Of a stretch of DNA of 64,000 nt, positions 28,198 through 37,041 are shown one piece after another. Source of the stretch: Streptomyces sp. CB02980 (GTDB lineage Bacteria > Actinomycetota > Actinomycetes > Streptomycetales > Streptomycetaceae); contig NZ_JACSCH020000010.1 of the NCBI RefSeq assembly GCF_014451325.2, positions 231,098 through 295,097 of the forward strand. The letters run 5' to 3'. The position numbers were made by a program, and so were the translations under genes. A model generated the notes under the pieces. The model saw only the letters and a list, made by a program, of their open reading frames with translations, ran no database searches and had not been told where the DNA came from. Position 1 is the first letter of the stretch. The number at the start of each line of letters is the position of its first letter.

Positions 28198-31013
28198 GCC
28201 TGGCCGCCGTCGGTCTCGCGGCGCCTGCGCGCGGCATGGGTCGCGCCCCAGCCGGCGAGGACGAGGAGCACGGCCACGACGGCGAGGCCGGTGACCTGGG
28301 ACCCGGTGGCGGCGAGGCTGCCGCCGCTTCCCGTGCCGCTGCCCCGGCCTCCGGCGGAACCGGAGCCACCGGTGTCCTCGCCGGGGGTGATGATCACGGG
28401 TGTGGAGGTGCTCGGCGGCCCGGAGATGCTCGGGACCGGCTCCGGGGTGGTGCCGCTCAGGTCCCGGGTCAGCACGCCGAAGGAGATGCCGGTGGCGCCG
28501 CCGACCGCCTGGGTGGAGGCGCGGACGTCAGAGCCCCGCTGACCGCCCTTGACGACGTTGAATCCGCCGTCCTCGTTCTGCTGCGAGGCAAGGAACTTCC
28601 GGGCCTTCGCGATCTCGGGCCCGTACTTTCCGGCGTCCAGCGACAGCCCCTGGACGGCGAGCGCCGCCGAGTTCACGGAGTTCCCCGAGGCGCCGGTGAA
28701 GCCGCCGTCGGGGAGCTGCCGGCCGGCCAGCCAGCCGAGGGCCCGGTCCACGGACGCCTGCGAGTCGGCGTCGGGCAACAGGTCCAGGGCCATGGCGGCC
28801 ATCGCGGTCGAGTCGACCTCGATGTCGCTCTTCTCGCCGATGAGGCTGGGCCAGGCGCCCGTCGACGGATCGCGGAGACTCTTGAGGTACGTGACGGGGT
28901 CGGCCGCGGCGGCCGCCTCGCCCGCCCGGATCTGGGCGATGATGCCGAGCGACTGGGAGAAGACCGAGGTGGCGTAGGTGTAGTTGCCCTTGCCCGCGCA
29001 CTTGCGGGGCTCGGCCGGGGTCGCGGCCGGACAGCTGCCCTCGGCGAGCGCGGCGATCAGGTCCCGCCCGCCGAAGTCGCGGGGGTCGCGGCCCACGGAC
29101 TCGGCGAGCACCGCGGTCTTGCCGATGAAGCCGCCTCCCGCGTACTTCGTCCCGATCTTGGTCCAGTCGTGGACGCCGCGGCCCGAGGCGTCCTTGCCGC
29201 CCTTGTCGAGGAAGTCGACGATGTTGCGCAGGGTGGCGTTGTCGTGGCCGGTGGCGGCGAGTGCGTAGGCGCCGTCGATGGTCAGTCCGTAGTCCGCGAA
29301 GCGGGGGCTGCCCTCGTAGTACCGGCCCTGGATCAGCCGCTTGTGGGCGGCGAGGTAGGCCGAACCCTTCCTGAGGTCCGGTCCCTCACCGGCCGGGGGA
29401 TGGGTGGGCCCCGTCGTGGGCGGCGTGCTGGGCGGAGTGGTCGGAGGCGTCGTCGGGGGTGTGGTCGGCGGGGCGGGCTCCTTGGCGGTCAGGGAGACCA
29501 GGTCGCTCTTGGCGCCCGCGATGACGGCCGAGGTGGTGGCGTACAGCAGCGGGTCCGTGGTGCCCTCCTCGAAGGGGAAGCCGCCGCCGGGCAGTTGCTG
29601 CCGGGAGAGCCAGGAGACACCTGCGTTCGCGTGGGCGCGATCGCCCAGGGCCCGCAGGGTCTGGGCCACCCAGCCGGTGGCGTGCGCGCTGCCCGGGATG
29701 CTGTACGAGGCGGCGGGCCAGGCACCCGTCCGGAACTGGGCCTTCTTGAGCGAGGACCGGGCCTTGGTCACCACGGGGGTGTGACCGCCGGCCTGCTTGA
29801 GGGCGAGCGCGACGAGGGCGGTGCTCCCGGCCTCGCTCTCGCACGTCTGGCCGTCCAGGATCAGGAAGCTGGGGAACCCGCCGTCGTCGCACTGCAGTTG
29901 GGCCAGGCGCGCGACGGACTCCGCCGGCGGCTTCGCTCCGCCGCTCAGCAGGGCGATGACGGCCAGCGTCTGGCCCTCGGTCTGTCCGGTCGTACGGAAG
30001 TCGCCCTTGGTCGCGCAGCCGGGGACCGGCTGCGGAGCGTCGGCGCCGCTGAGGCAGACGTTCGCCAGGAGGTCGCCGAGGAGGTCGTGGCCGCCGAAGG
30101 CGCGGGGGTCCTTGCCGGTGGCCTCGGCGACGAGGGCGAGGCGGGCGGCGGCGGTGGCGTCGGGTGCCTCGTCCTTCCCTGCGGGGTAGGCGTACGCGTC
30201 GGTGTGCTCGGGTCTGCCGAGGAAGTCGGCGATCCGCCGGGCCGTGGGGTTCGCGTCGTCGAGCGAGGCCAGCGCGTAGGCGACCTCGGTGGTGGCCAGG
30301 TAGTTCGGCGTCGTGGCGCCCTCGTCGACGACGCGCTGCCCGTTGGTCAGCCGCTCGGTGAGCCAGCGCGTCGCGGCGGGCAGGTCGACCGAGCCCGGGG
30401 GGACGGTCGGCGCGGCGGGGTCGCTCGGGTTCGGCGGGTCGCCGCCCTCGGCCCGGACGTCGTCGGGGGTGAACGAGGGCCTGCCCTTGGTGCCGCCGAT
30501 GTCCGTACCGCCGAAGACCCAGGCGTCCACGTCACCGGGCTTGAGGGTGCGCGCCATGGCGCCCAGCGGGCTGTAGGTCCACTTCCGCTGGCCGGGGGAG
30601 GCGATCCAGTACGACCAGTAGGCGGTGGCCTGCGGGGTGAGGACGCAGTCGTCCTCGGCCGGAGTGGGGTACTTCTTCCCGTTGGTGAACGAGCGGTTGC
30701 CTATGCGGCAGATGAACGCGGGCCCGTCGTGGCCCGTTCCCTCGGTGGTGAAACCGCCGTCACGCAGCAGTTCGTAGCCGGTGGTGGGGGTGGTGTCGCA
30801 GCCGCGGACGACCGGACCGCCCCACTTTCCGAAGTCCACCGCGACGATGGCGCCCTTGGTGGGCGTGCACCGTGCGATCGGGTCGGCCTGGGCCGGCGGG
30901 GCCACCGTGAGGAACGCCACTGCCGCGCCGATCGCCAGAAGGGCGGCGGTCACGAGCGACAGCAACCGCTGCCCCGCTCTCCCCGGCCGTCTCGCCTGCT
31001 GTTCGGTCCCCAC
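28194..31013 (-). CDS. Wall-anchored protein with two alpha/alpha-toroid domains and a LAXTG sorting signal
   Basis: 939 residues from a GTG (31013) that has GAGGG five bases upstream. Order: signal peptide (1-43, ending PAQA); a DUF4430-like domain (about 45-155) matching that of the 322-residue neighbour; two tandem copies of a prenyltransferase/squalene-cyclase-like helical-barrel repeat domain (about 190-515 and 555-850), with repeated DGGF and W-x-x-G motifs, separated by a TPP linker; then a Gly/Ser stretch and LAATG at 900-904 with a hydrophobic helix and RRRR tail. LAXTG is the sortase E signal, so covalent wall attachment is expected. The domain plan resembles transcobalamin/intrinsic factor. 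An ATG at 31079 is an alternative start; the ATG at 31148 falls inside the B12 box and is rejected. Confidence 0.8.
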   Translation of the reverse strand: MGTEQQARRPGRAGQRLLSLVTAALLAIGAAVAFLTVAPPAQADPIARCTPTKGAIVAVDFGKWGGPVVRGCDTTPTTGYELLRDGGFTTEGTGHDGPAFICRIGNRSFTNGKKYPTPAEDDCVLTPQATAYWSYWIASPGQRKWTYSPLGAMARTLKPGDVDAWVFGGTDIGGTKGRPSFTPDDVRAEGGDPPNPSDPAAPTVPPGSVDLPAATRWLTERLTNGQRVVDEGATTPNYLATTEVAYALASLDDANPTARRIADFLGRPEHTDAYAYPAGKDEAPDATAAARLALVAEATGKDPRAFGGHDLLGDLLANVCLSGADAPQPVPGCATKGDFRTTGQTEGQTLAVIALLSGGAKPPAESVARLAQLQCDDGGFPSFLILDGQTCESEAGSTALVALALKQAGGHTPVVTKARSSLKKAQFRTGAWPAASYSIPGSAHATGWVAQTLRALGDRAHANAGVSWLSRQQLPGGGFPFEEGTTDPLLYATTSAVIAGAKSDLVSLTAKEPAPPTTPPTTPPTTPPSTPPTTGPTHPPAGEGPDLRKGSAYLAAHKRLIQGRYYEGSPRFADYGLTIDGAYALAATGHDNATLRNIVDFLDKGGKDASGRGVHDWTKIGTKYAGGGFIGKTAVLAESVGRDPRDFGGRDLIAALAEGSCPAATPAEPRKCAGKGNYTYATSVFSQSLGIIAQIRAGEAAAAADPVTYLKSLRDPSTGAWPSLIGEKSDIEVDSTAMAAMALDLLPDADSQASVDRALGWLAGRQLPDGGFTGASGNSVNSAALAVQGLSLDAGKYGPEIAKARKFLASQQNEDGGFNVVKGGQRGSDVRASTQAVGGATGISFGVLTRDLSGTTPEPVPSISGPPSTSTPVIITPGEDTGGSGSAGGRGSGTGSGGSLAATGSQVTGLAVVAVLLVLAGWGATHAARRRRETDGGQA

Positions 31014-31135
31014 CGCGGCCCTCGTCTCTGCCGGGCGGTGGGTGCGTGGCGATGCGCCCCCACACGGCTGCTGCGCCATGGGAGGGCGGGGACGACCACG
31101 CCGTAGTCCGCGACGGCGTTCCTCGTACTGAGTCC

Positions 31136-31260
31136 CAGCTCCAGGCATTCCGACTCACCCGGGACGAAGCCGGGCCTACGGTTGCGGGTCAGCGCCGGAA
31201 TTCGACCGGCTTCCCCTGGTGCTGATTGCTTATCAGCCGGAGTGCAACACGGATGTGTTC
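31136..31260 (-). ncRNA. Cobalamin riboswitch (minus strand) of the ECF/transcobalamin-like operon
   Basis: The minus strand reads ggggaagccggtcgaattcc, then ggcgctgacccgcaaccgta (31177-31216), an exact match to the conserved core of the cobalamin riboswitch. The B12 box gagtcggaatgcctgg follows at 31141-31156. It lies about 120 bases before the GTG of the 939-residue wall protein and should switch off the whole six-gene operon when B12 is plentiful. Edges are approximate. Confidence 0.92.
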
Positions 31261-31319
31261 GAACCGTCAAGACGGTGTGGCTCACCTGCGGGGGGCTCGC
31301 GACGGCGTGCCGTGCTCAC

Positions 31320-31458
31320 CGCGTTCAACCGGCTGGCGGACCCCTGATCACTCGGGTAGCGTCCTGGGCTGCCACGTGGGGGAATCCGGTGCGAAGCCGG
31401 AGCTGACGCGCAGCGGTATGGGACGGCGGGGGCCGTTCCGAGCCCGAATGCCCATACG
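31320..31458 (+). ncRNA. Cobalamin riboswitch (plus strand) of the transcobalamin-like/cobF arm
   Basis: The plus strand reads gggggaatccggtgcgaagc, then cggagctgacgcgcagcggt (31378-31418), with the B12-box-like gagcccgaatgccc at 31440-31453. It is divergent from the riboswitch at 31136-31260, with only about 60 bases for both promoters. It heads the secreted transcobalamin-like gene at 31586 and probably cobF. Edges are approximate. Confidence 0.9.
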
Positions 31459-31585
31459 GCGATGCAGTACAGAAGCCGTACCACGCGTTCCGGACGGCGG
31501 CTCCCCGGCCATGCCCGGCCGTGCTTCCGCACGGTGCTCCGCGGCGTGCACCGGAGCCGGCGTTCGCCGATTCCAGGAGCAGGCC

Positions 31586-32998
31586 ATGCCCCGTTTCCGC
31601 ACCTCCCGCCGTCTCGCGCTCGCCGTACCGGCGGCACTCGGCGCCTTCGCGCTCACCGCGCTGCCCGCCTTCGCGACCTCCACCCCCGCGCAGATCGCCA
31701 CCTCCAGGACCAACGGCGTCGCCTACCTCAAGTCCCTCCAGGCGGCGGACGGTTCCTACGCCGGGGCGGGCCTGTCCAACGAGTGGGCGTTCAGCGCCTT
31801 CGCGGCCGCCGGTACGGCCGTCGTCGACGTCGCTCCGGGCGGCGACACCACGAAGAACGCCAGAACCGTCTACCGCAACCTGCTGTCCACGGCCGGCTGG
31901 CCGTCGGCGACCCCGGTGGTCACGGACTACGAGCGCGGCACGCTCAACGCGTACGCCGCGGGTATCGACCCGGCCCGCGTCTCCGCCTCGCGCAACCTCA
32001 TCGCCGACATCTACGCGTACTGGCGGACGGCCGAGCCGGGCTACTTCGGCCCGTCCGCGAACTTCAACGGCACGGTCTTCGCGGCCCTTTCACTGGGCGG
32101 CACGAAGACCCAGGCCGGCACCGCCCGCGTCCCGCAGGCCCTCACCGACTCGATCGTCACCCGCCTCCGGGCCAACCAGCACAACGACGGCGGCTGGACC
32201 TACCAGAAGGTGGAGGGCAACCCCACCGCCCTCAACACCGCGAGTGACATCGACATGACCGGTGCCGCGATGGCCGCCCTGTGCGTCTCCGGCGTCCCGC
32301 ACACCGACACGGACGTCGTCCAGGCCAAGAACTTCCTCAAGGGCAAGCTGGTCGCCTCCTCCGGCGCCTTCAACTCCCTGTACGGGGTCAACACCAACTC
32401 CAACGGCTGGGGCGTCGCGGGCCTCAACGCCTGCGGCATCAACCCGCAGTCGGCCGAGTTCACCACGATCAGCGGCAAGACGCCGGTCGACTTCCTCATC
32501 GCCAACCAGTACAACCCGGCCGGTGGCTTCACATACAAGCCCGCCGACACCGTGCCCTCCGCCTACTCCTCCATCGACGCGCTGCGCGCGGTCGCCGGCG
32601 GCGGATTCACCGCGGCCCCGCCGGTTCCGGTCACCCCGGGCGCCACCCAGTGGGTCGCCCAGCCCACCTTCACGGCGGGCACCGCCACCAAGCTGGCGCT
32701 GACCGTCGACGACGGCGCGGGCAGCCTCAAGGCGTGCTCGGTGACCTTCACGCCCACGGGGACGACCACGACCCTCGGTGACGTCCTCGCCGCCGCGACG
32801 GGCGCGGCCACCCCGTCGGGCTGCGTCACCGGCGTCACCCCGGCGTCCGGCACCGGCACGATCACCGCGGTCGACGGCAAGGCCAACAGCGGTTCCGGCA
32901 CCTGGAAGGTCAGCGTCGACGGTTCGTCCTTCGCCGGAGCCCTCCGCGAGAAGACGATCAACGTCGGCGACACCATCGCGCTGCGCTGGGGCGCCTGA
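31586..32998 (+). CDS. Secreted transcobalamin/intrinsic-factor-like protein
   Basis: 470 residues. There is a signal peptide (1-30, ending in PAFA), an alpha/alpha-toroid prenyltransferase-type repeat domain (about 33-335) with motifs such as NDGGWTYQ and YNPAGGFTYKP, and a C-terminal DUF4430 domain (about 359-470) ending in VGDTIALRWGA. Two Cys (in KACSV and SGCVTG) may pair. Helical barrel plus DUF4430 is exactly the order of the alpha and beta domains of animal transcobalamin and intrinsic factor, which clamp B12 between them. It has no membrane anchor, so it is likely released. The ATG at 31586 has AGGAG upstream. A cobalamin riboswitch precedes it, strongly supporting a corrinoid role; binding itself is inferred. 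Confidence 0.82.
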   Translation: MPRFRTSRRLALAVPAALGAFALTALPAFATSTPAQIATSRTNGVAYLKSLQAADGSYAGAGLSNEWAFSAFAAAGTAVVDVAPGGDTTKNARTVYRNLLSTAGWPSATPVVTDYERGTLNAYAAGIDPARVSASRNLIADIYAYWRTAEPGYFGPSANFNGTVFAALSLGGTKTQAGTARVPQALTDSIVTRLRANQHNDGGWTYQKVEGNPTALNTASDIDMTGAAMAALCVSGVPHTDTDVVQAKNFLKGKLVASSGAFNSLYGVNTNSNGWGVAGLNACGINPQSAEFTTISGKTPVDFLIANQYNPAGGFTYKPADTVPSAYSSIDALRAVAGGGFTAAPPVPVTPGATQWVAQPTFTAGTATKLALTVDDGAGSLKACSVTFTPTGTTTTLGDVLAAATGAATPSGCVTGVTPASGTGTITAVDGKANSGSGTWKVSVDGSSFAGALREKTINVGDTIALRWGA

Positions 32999-33145
32999 CC
33001 ACGAGGGGGAGCGACTCGATTCGGCCGCGTCGGAACCGGACCCGGAGGAATTCGCCGGAGAACTCCGGTGGCACGTACGACGGGATCGCGGTCATTCCGG
33101 GCCTGAATCGGTTCCGTGTGGATCCGCAGGAGGAGAGACAAGGCG

Positions 33146-33940
33146 TTGGGCGACGAGATCAGACACATCGCGGTGATCGGCATCGGATCGGGGGATCCCG
33201 ACCAGCTGACGCTCGGGGCCGTGAAAGCGATGCGGAGAACGGACGTCTTCTTCGTCCTGGAGAAGGGACCGGAGAAATCCTCCCTCACCCGGCTCCGACG
33301 GAACATGCTCGCCGAGCACGCCCCCGGCCCCCACCGGGTCGTCCGGGCCGAGGACCCGTGGCGCGACCGGACCCAGGACGAACCGGGCGGCTACACCGAC
33401 GCCGTCCACGACTGGCGCCGGCGGCGCGCCGACCTCTGCGAGCGGCTGATCCGCGAGGAACTCGCGCCGGGGCAACGGGGCGCCTTCCTGGTGTGGGGCG
33501 ACCCCTCGCTGTACGACAGCACCCTGGCCGTCCTGGGGGACATCACGTCCCGTGGGAACGTGACGTTCTCGTACGAGGTGATCCCGGGGATCAGCAGCGT
33601 GTCCGCCCTGGCGGCGCGCCACCGCACCGGGCTCAACCGGGTGGGCCGGCCGATCCACATCACCCCCGGGCGGCGGCTCGCCGAGACCGTGGGCAACGAC
33701 GACGGCGACATCGTCGTCATGCTCGACGCCCACGAGTCGTTCCGGCACTTCGCCGCCGGGGGGACCTGGATCTACTGGGGCGCGTACATCGGCACGCCGG
33801 ACGAGATCCTGATCTCCGGCCCGCTCGGGGACGTCGCCGAGGAGATCCGGCGGGTACGTGCCGCGGCCAGGGCGGAACACGGCTGGATCATGGACACGTA
33901 TCTGCTGAGACCCTGCTCCGACGACTTTCCCCGGCCATGA
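33146..33940 (+). CDS. cobF: Precorrin-6A synthase (deacetylating) CobF
   Basis: 264 residues of the tetrapyrrole methylase family. CobF methylates C1 of precorrin-5 and removes the acetyl group in aerobic B12 synthesis. Visible: the SAM-binding GIGSGDPDQLTLGAVKAM start, the FLVWGDPSLYDSTLAVLG loop and EVIPGISSVSALAA. A TTG start at 33146 is chosen: GGAGAG lies eight bases upstream and the resulting N-terminus matches CobF; a GTG at 33116 would place the Shine-Dalgarno inside the gene. It lies 147 bases after the secreted B12-related gene on the same strand and may share its riboswitch-controlled transcript. Other cob genes are not in the window. Confidence 0.87.
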   Translation: MGDEIRHIAVIGIGSGDPDQLTLGAVKAMRRTDVFFVLEKGPEKSSLTRLRRNMLAEHAPGPHRVVRAEDPWRDRTQDEPGGYTDAVHDWRRRRADLCERLIREELAPGQRGAFLVWGDPSLYDSTLAVLGDITSRGNVTFSYEVIPGISSVSALAARHRTGLNRVGRPIHITPGRRLAETVGNDDGDIVVMLDAHESFRHFAAGGTWIYWGAYIGTPDEILISGPLGDVAEEIRRVRAAARAEHGWIMDTYLLRPCSDDFPRP

Positions 33941-33955
33941 CCGACTCGTATTTCG

Positions 33956-33986
33956 TTGATCGTTTCGCTTCGTCCTTTGGTAGGGT
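33956..33986 (+). promoter_or_regulatory. Possible promoter for the ALF-repeat cluster
   Basis: TTGATC, a 19-base spacer and TAGGGT lie about 225 bases upstream of the first ALF gene. This is a loose match to the housekeeping promoter pattern. The local sequence is less GC-rich than its surroundings, as expected of a promoter. Confidence 0.3.
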
Positions 33987-34210
33987 TTAGCTGGCCGGTC
34001 TGACCAACCGGCATGCAGCGGCGGGGCATTAGCAGTTCACCCGTCGCGAGAACTCAGTGAGTCGTGGGGGATTCGGCCGACGGGGTTTCCTGTCGTTTCT
34101 CGCGCCATCTCGGCGTGACGGTCCCCTGGACTTCTCCTCGTGCCCGCGCGGCCATTCCATGGCTGCGAGCCGGGTTCCTTTGATTTGTTCTATGGGGGAT
34201 ACGAATCATC

Positions 34211-35806
34211 ATGCGCAGAAATCCGTCGCCGGCGGTCCGGCGGGCCGTCACCCGTACCGTGGCCGGCACCACCGCCATGGCCGCCGTGCTCGCGGTGAGC
34301 GCCGGGGCCGCGGCGTTCGCCGCCCCCGCGCCGCCGCACCAGGAGGCGCGGGGGGTGGGCATCGGCACCACCGAGACCCAGCGCGTCGACGCGGCCGCCG
34401 TGGTGCGGCTCGACCCCACGTGGGAGGTGCTGCTGCTCAGCGACTACGACTTCGTCCACGCCCTGTGGCAGAAGGCCAGGGACGGCGGTGAGGCGTACGA
34501 CTCGGTGCGCACCGCGGCCGAGAAGGCCATGGCGAGCACCCTGGACGCCGACCATGTCGCGTTCATCACCACCGGCATCCACGAGGCCCATCGGCTGGAC
34601 CAGCGCCGCGAGCGCGACAAGGCGGAGGCCGCACGCCTCGCACGTCTCGCCCGCCAGCAGGTCATGACGGTCATCGGCATCACCGGCGCCCCGGATCTCC
34701 TTGAGCTCAACGACGAGAACTTCATCCGCGCGGTCCTCAGGCATCCGGCCTCCGGCCCCGAGGTGCGCGCCGCCGCCACGGCGGCGCTGACCGGCACCCC
34801 GGCGGCCCGGCAGGAGTTCATCGTCAACGGCGCGCGCGAGGCCCACAACAGGGACGTCGCCAGGGAGCTGCTCGAACTCGCCGAGAAAGATCGCAAGGAG
34901 GCCGAACTCCGCAAGAACCAGGCCGCGCGCAAGAACGTCGCCGCTCTGTTCCGCGTCCCGATGACACAGAGCCTGCTCGACGTGAGCGACGACATCTTCA
35001 TCCGCGAGATGCTGCGGACGGCACCCGCGGACCTGCAGAACTCCGAGCTGTACCGGGCCGCCCAGTCCGCGGTGAACAGCATGAACCCGGGGCACCTGCA
35101 GGGCTTCCTGCACGGCGGTGCCGAAGCGGCGTACAAGCGCGACGACGCCGCGCGGCGCGCGAAGCTGGCGGAGGCCAACCGGGTGCTGGCGCGTCAGATC
35201 CTGACCGCGGCCCAGCAGAGCGGGTTCAATCCGAACCTCGTGGCCTCGGCCGAGAAGGCACTGGCCACCGGTGACATGGCGGTCGCGGACTTCCTCTCCG
35301 AGGACGGCCAGAAGCGGGCCAAGCGGCAGACGCTGGTGTTCGGCTGGGCGACCGCTCCCGCCACCTGGCGACCCATCCGCCACACCGGTGTCAACGGCGG
35401 AGCGGCCTCCGTCGGTCCGGTGACCGAGGCCAGCCCGCTGGACTGGCGGGAGAAGGCGACCTGGCTGGTCCTCCCCGCGCTGTCCGGGGAGCCCGGCTGC
35501 TACTCGTTCGAGGCCGCCGCCAAGTCCGGCCACTACCTCAAGGCCGACGAGTCCAAGGGCCTGGTGACCCTGGCGGCGGACAACAACACCGCGGCCTTCC
35601 GCTCGGACGCCACCTGGTGCGCGAGGATGAAGGGCTGGCCGCAGAGCAGGCCCACCGCCGCGTGGTTCATCGCGGGCTCGTACAACGAGGGCACCCAGGT
35701 GGCGATGAACCAGCGGAACGAGCTCTCGCTGCACGGGCGCTGGTCCGACGACATCGACCTCCGCGCCCACCCGGCGTGGCAGGTCGTCCCCCCGCTGGCT
35801 CCCTGA
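34211..35806 (+). CDS. Secreted ALF-repeat protein with C-terminal AbfB-like domain (paralogue)
   Basis: 531 residues with the same plan as the 528-residue protein at 14966-16552: a signal peptide (1-37, ending AAAFA), four ALF-type repeats (about 65-360), and an AbfB-like beta-trefoil (about 370-531) with CYSFEAAAKSGHYLKADE and ATWCARMKG. The two proteins share long near-identical stretches, for instance LLLSDYDFVHALWQKARD, so they arose by duplication. Function unknown; the trefoil suggests binding of an arabinose-type or other extracellular sugar polymer. It is the first of three consecutive ALF genes; the next starts inside its stop codon (TGATG). The ATG follows GGGGGATA. Confidence 0.83.
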   Translation: MRRNPSPAVRRAVTRTVAGTTAMAAVLAVSAGAAAFAAPAPPHQEARGVGIGTTETQRVDAAAVVRLDPTWEVLLLSDYDFVHALWQKARDGGEAYDSVRTAAEKAMASTLDADHVAFITTGIHEAHRLDQRRERDKAEAARLARLARQQVMTVIGITGAPDLLELNDENFIRAVLRHPASGPEVRAAATAALTGTPAARQEFIVNGAREAHNRDVARELLELAEKDRKEAELRKNQAARKNVAALFRVPMTQSLLDVSDDIFIREMLRTAPADLQNSELYRAAQSAVNSMNPGHLQGFLHGGAEAAYKRDDAARRAKLAEANRVLARQILTAAQQSGFNPNLVASAEKALATGDMAVADFLSEDGQKRAKRQTLVFGWATAPATWRPIRHTGVNGGAASVGPVTEASPLDWREKATWLVLPALSGEPGCYSFEAAAKSGHYLKADESKGLVTLAADNNTAAFRSDATWCARMKGWPQSRPTAAWFIAGSYNEGTQVAMNQRNELSLHGRWSDDIDLRAHPAWQVVPPLAP

Positions 35807-36948
35807 TGGGCGCCGGATCGCACTCCGGGCCGAGCCGGGCCGTCCGCACGGCCCTGGCCGTCTGCACAGTGGCCGCGGTGGTGGCGTGGCCCCTCGCCGG
35901 GACCGCCGCCCACGCCCAGGAGCCCCCGCGCGAGCGGGTGCTCGTCCTCGCCCCGGCGGATGCGCCGCAACAGGACGAGGGGCCGCGCGCGGCGCTCGCC
36001 GCCGCGGCCGCCGGAGCACGTGAACAGGTGCGGCGGATCGCGCTGTCGGGCCTCCCGCCGGAGTTGCGGACCTCGGCGTGGAACGCGCTGCGCAGCACCG
36101 CCGGCGACGCCGCGATCGCCGACTGGCTGGCGCCGGGCGGTGGCTACGACGCGGCCAGGCAGCGACTGCGGGACACCCGTACCCGTAACCGGCTGTTCTG
36201 TGAGCGCGTCGTACGGACGCACCCGGTCGACTTCGCCCCGCGAACACGCGGTGCGGCGGAGAGGGCGCTCAAGGGCACCGACGCCGATCGGGCCGCCTTC
36301 GTCAGGACCGGCTACGCCCAGGCGCAGCAGAGCGACCGGACCGCCCGTGAGGCGGTGGCCGGGGAACAGCGCGCGGTCCTCGAGCGTGACCGGGAGTTCG
36401 TACGGTCACTCGCCGAGCACGACCCGGGCGAGCAGGTCCGGGGGTCGGCCCAGTGGGCGCTGCGGCCCGGCGCGACCGACGAGGACACCCGTGAGTTCTA
36501 CGGCTTCGGCTGGGTGAACGGCGCGACCCTCGACCTGGAGGGCCACCGGCTGCGCACCGCGGAGTCCGAGGCACTCCGACACCGGACGCTGACGCTGCTC
36601 CTCAAGGCCGCGGTCGAGGCCGAGGAGGCGCTGCGGCACACGTCCGACGCCGCCACGGCCCGCGCCGAGGCGGAACGCGCCTGGCAGGCCGTCGCCGCGC
36701 ACGCCCGCGACTCCGGCACGGCGTGGGACACCGAGCGGGAACACTCCGCGCGCCAGGCCGAGACCTGGCGCGGCATCCAGGCGCTCGCCCAGGGCTCGGC
36801 CGAGGAGATGTGGAAGCGCCTTGCCGACCCCGCCGGCGAGAACCAGCGGTCCTGGTCCAAGGAGGAGCAGGACGCGGCCGGTGCGGCCACCACCTGGCAG
36901 GAGATCCTCCGCCAGGCCCACGAAGGCGAGACCCGAGTGAGGGGCTGA
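35806..36948 (+). CDS. Secreted ALF-repeat protein with coiled-coil tail
   Basis: 380 residues. There is a signal peptide (1-37, ending TAAHA), then three ALF-like repeats (about 70-230: ELRTSAWNALRSTAGD, TRGAAERALKGTDADR, VRGSAQWALRPGATDED), then a charged Ala/Glu-rich helical region (about 230-380) likely to be a coiled coil. There is no sugar-binding or catalytic domain. The ATG overlaps the preceding stop by one base, so it is translationally coupled to the AbfB-bearing protein. Function unknown. The arrangement suggests the two are made together and may assemble outside the cell. Confidence 0.75.
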   Translation: MGAGSHSGPSRAVRTALAVCTVAAVVAWPLAGTAAHAQEPPRERVLVLAPADAPQQDEGPRAALAAAAAGAREQVRRIALSGLPPELRTSAWNALRSTAGDAAIADWLAPGGGYDAARQRLRDTRTRNRLFCERVVRTHPVDFAPRTRGAAERALKGTDADRAAFVRTGYAQAQQSDRTAREAVAGEQRAVLERDREFVRSLAEHDPGEQVRGSAQWALRPGATDEDTREFYGFGWVNGATLDLEGHRLRTAESEALRHRTLTLLLKAAVEAEEALRHTSDAATARAEAERAWQAVAAHARDSGTAWDTEREHSARQAETWRGIQALAQGSAEEMWKRLADPAGENQRSWSKEEQDAAGAATTWQEILRQAHEGETRVRG

Positions 36949-37041
36949 CCACCTCTCGCGGGTGACCGGCGAGCGGTGTGCTCGGCCCGCCGGTGCGACC
37001 GGCGCCGGCCGCTGTCCAGCCGGTGCTCTCGCCGCGTCACC

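Noticed and set aside
26450..28369. A 639-codon open frame on the minus strand covering the T component and stalk protein
   Set aside because: A different frame from the coupled genes, with low-complexity Ala/Pro/Arg translation; the overlapping genes are supported by ATGA/GTGA junctions and domains.
29440..29480. Short repeats in the toroid protein gene
   Set aside because: Simple codons of the TPP linker, not an array or mobile element.
31080..31148. ATG at 31148 as the start of the toroid wall protein
   Set aside because: This ATG is inside the B12 box of the riboswitch; the GTG at 31013 has a proper ribosome binding site and directly precedes the signal peptide.
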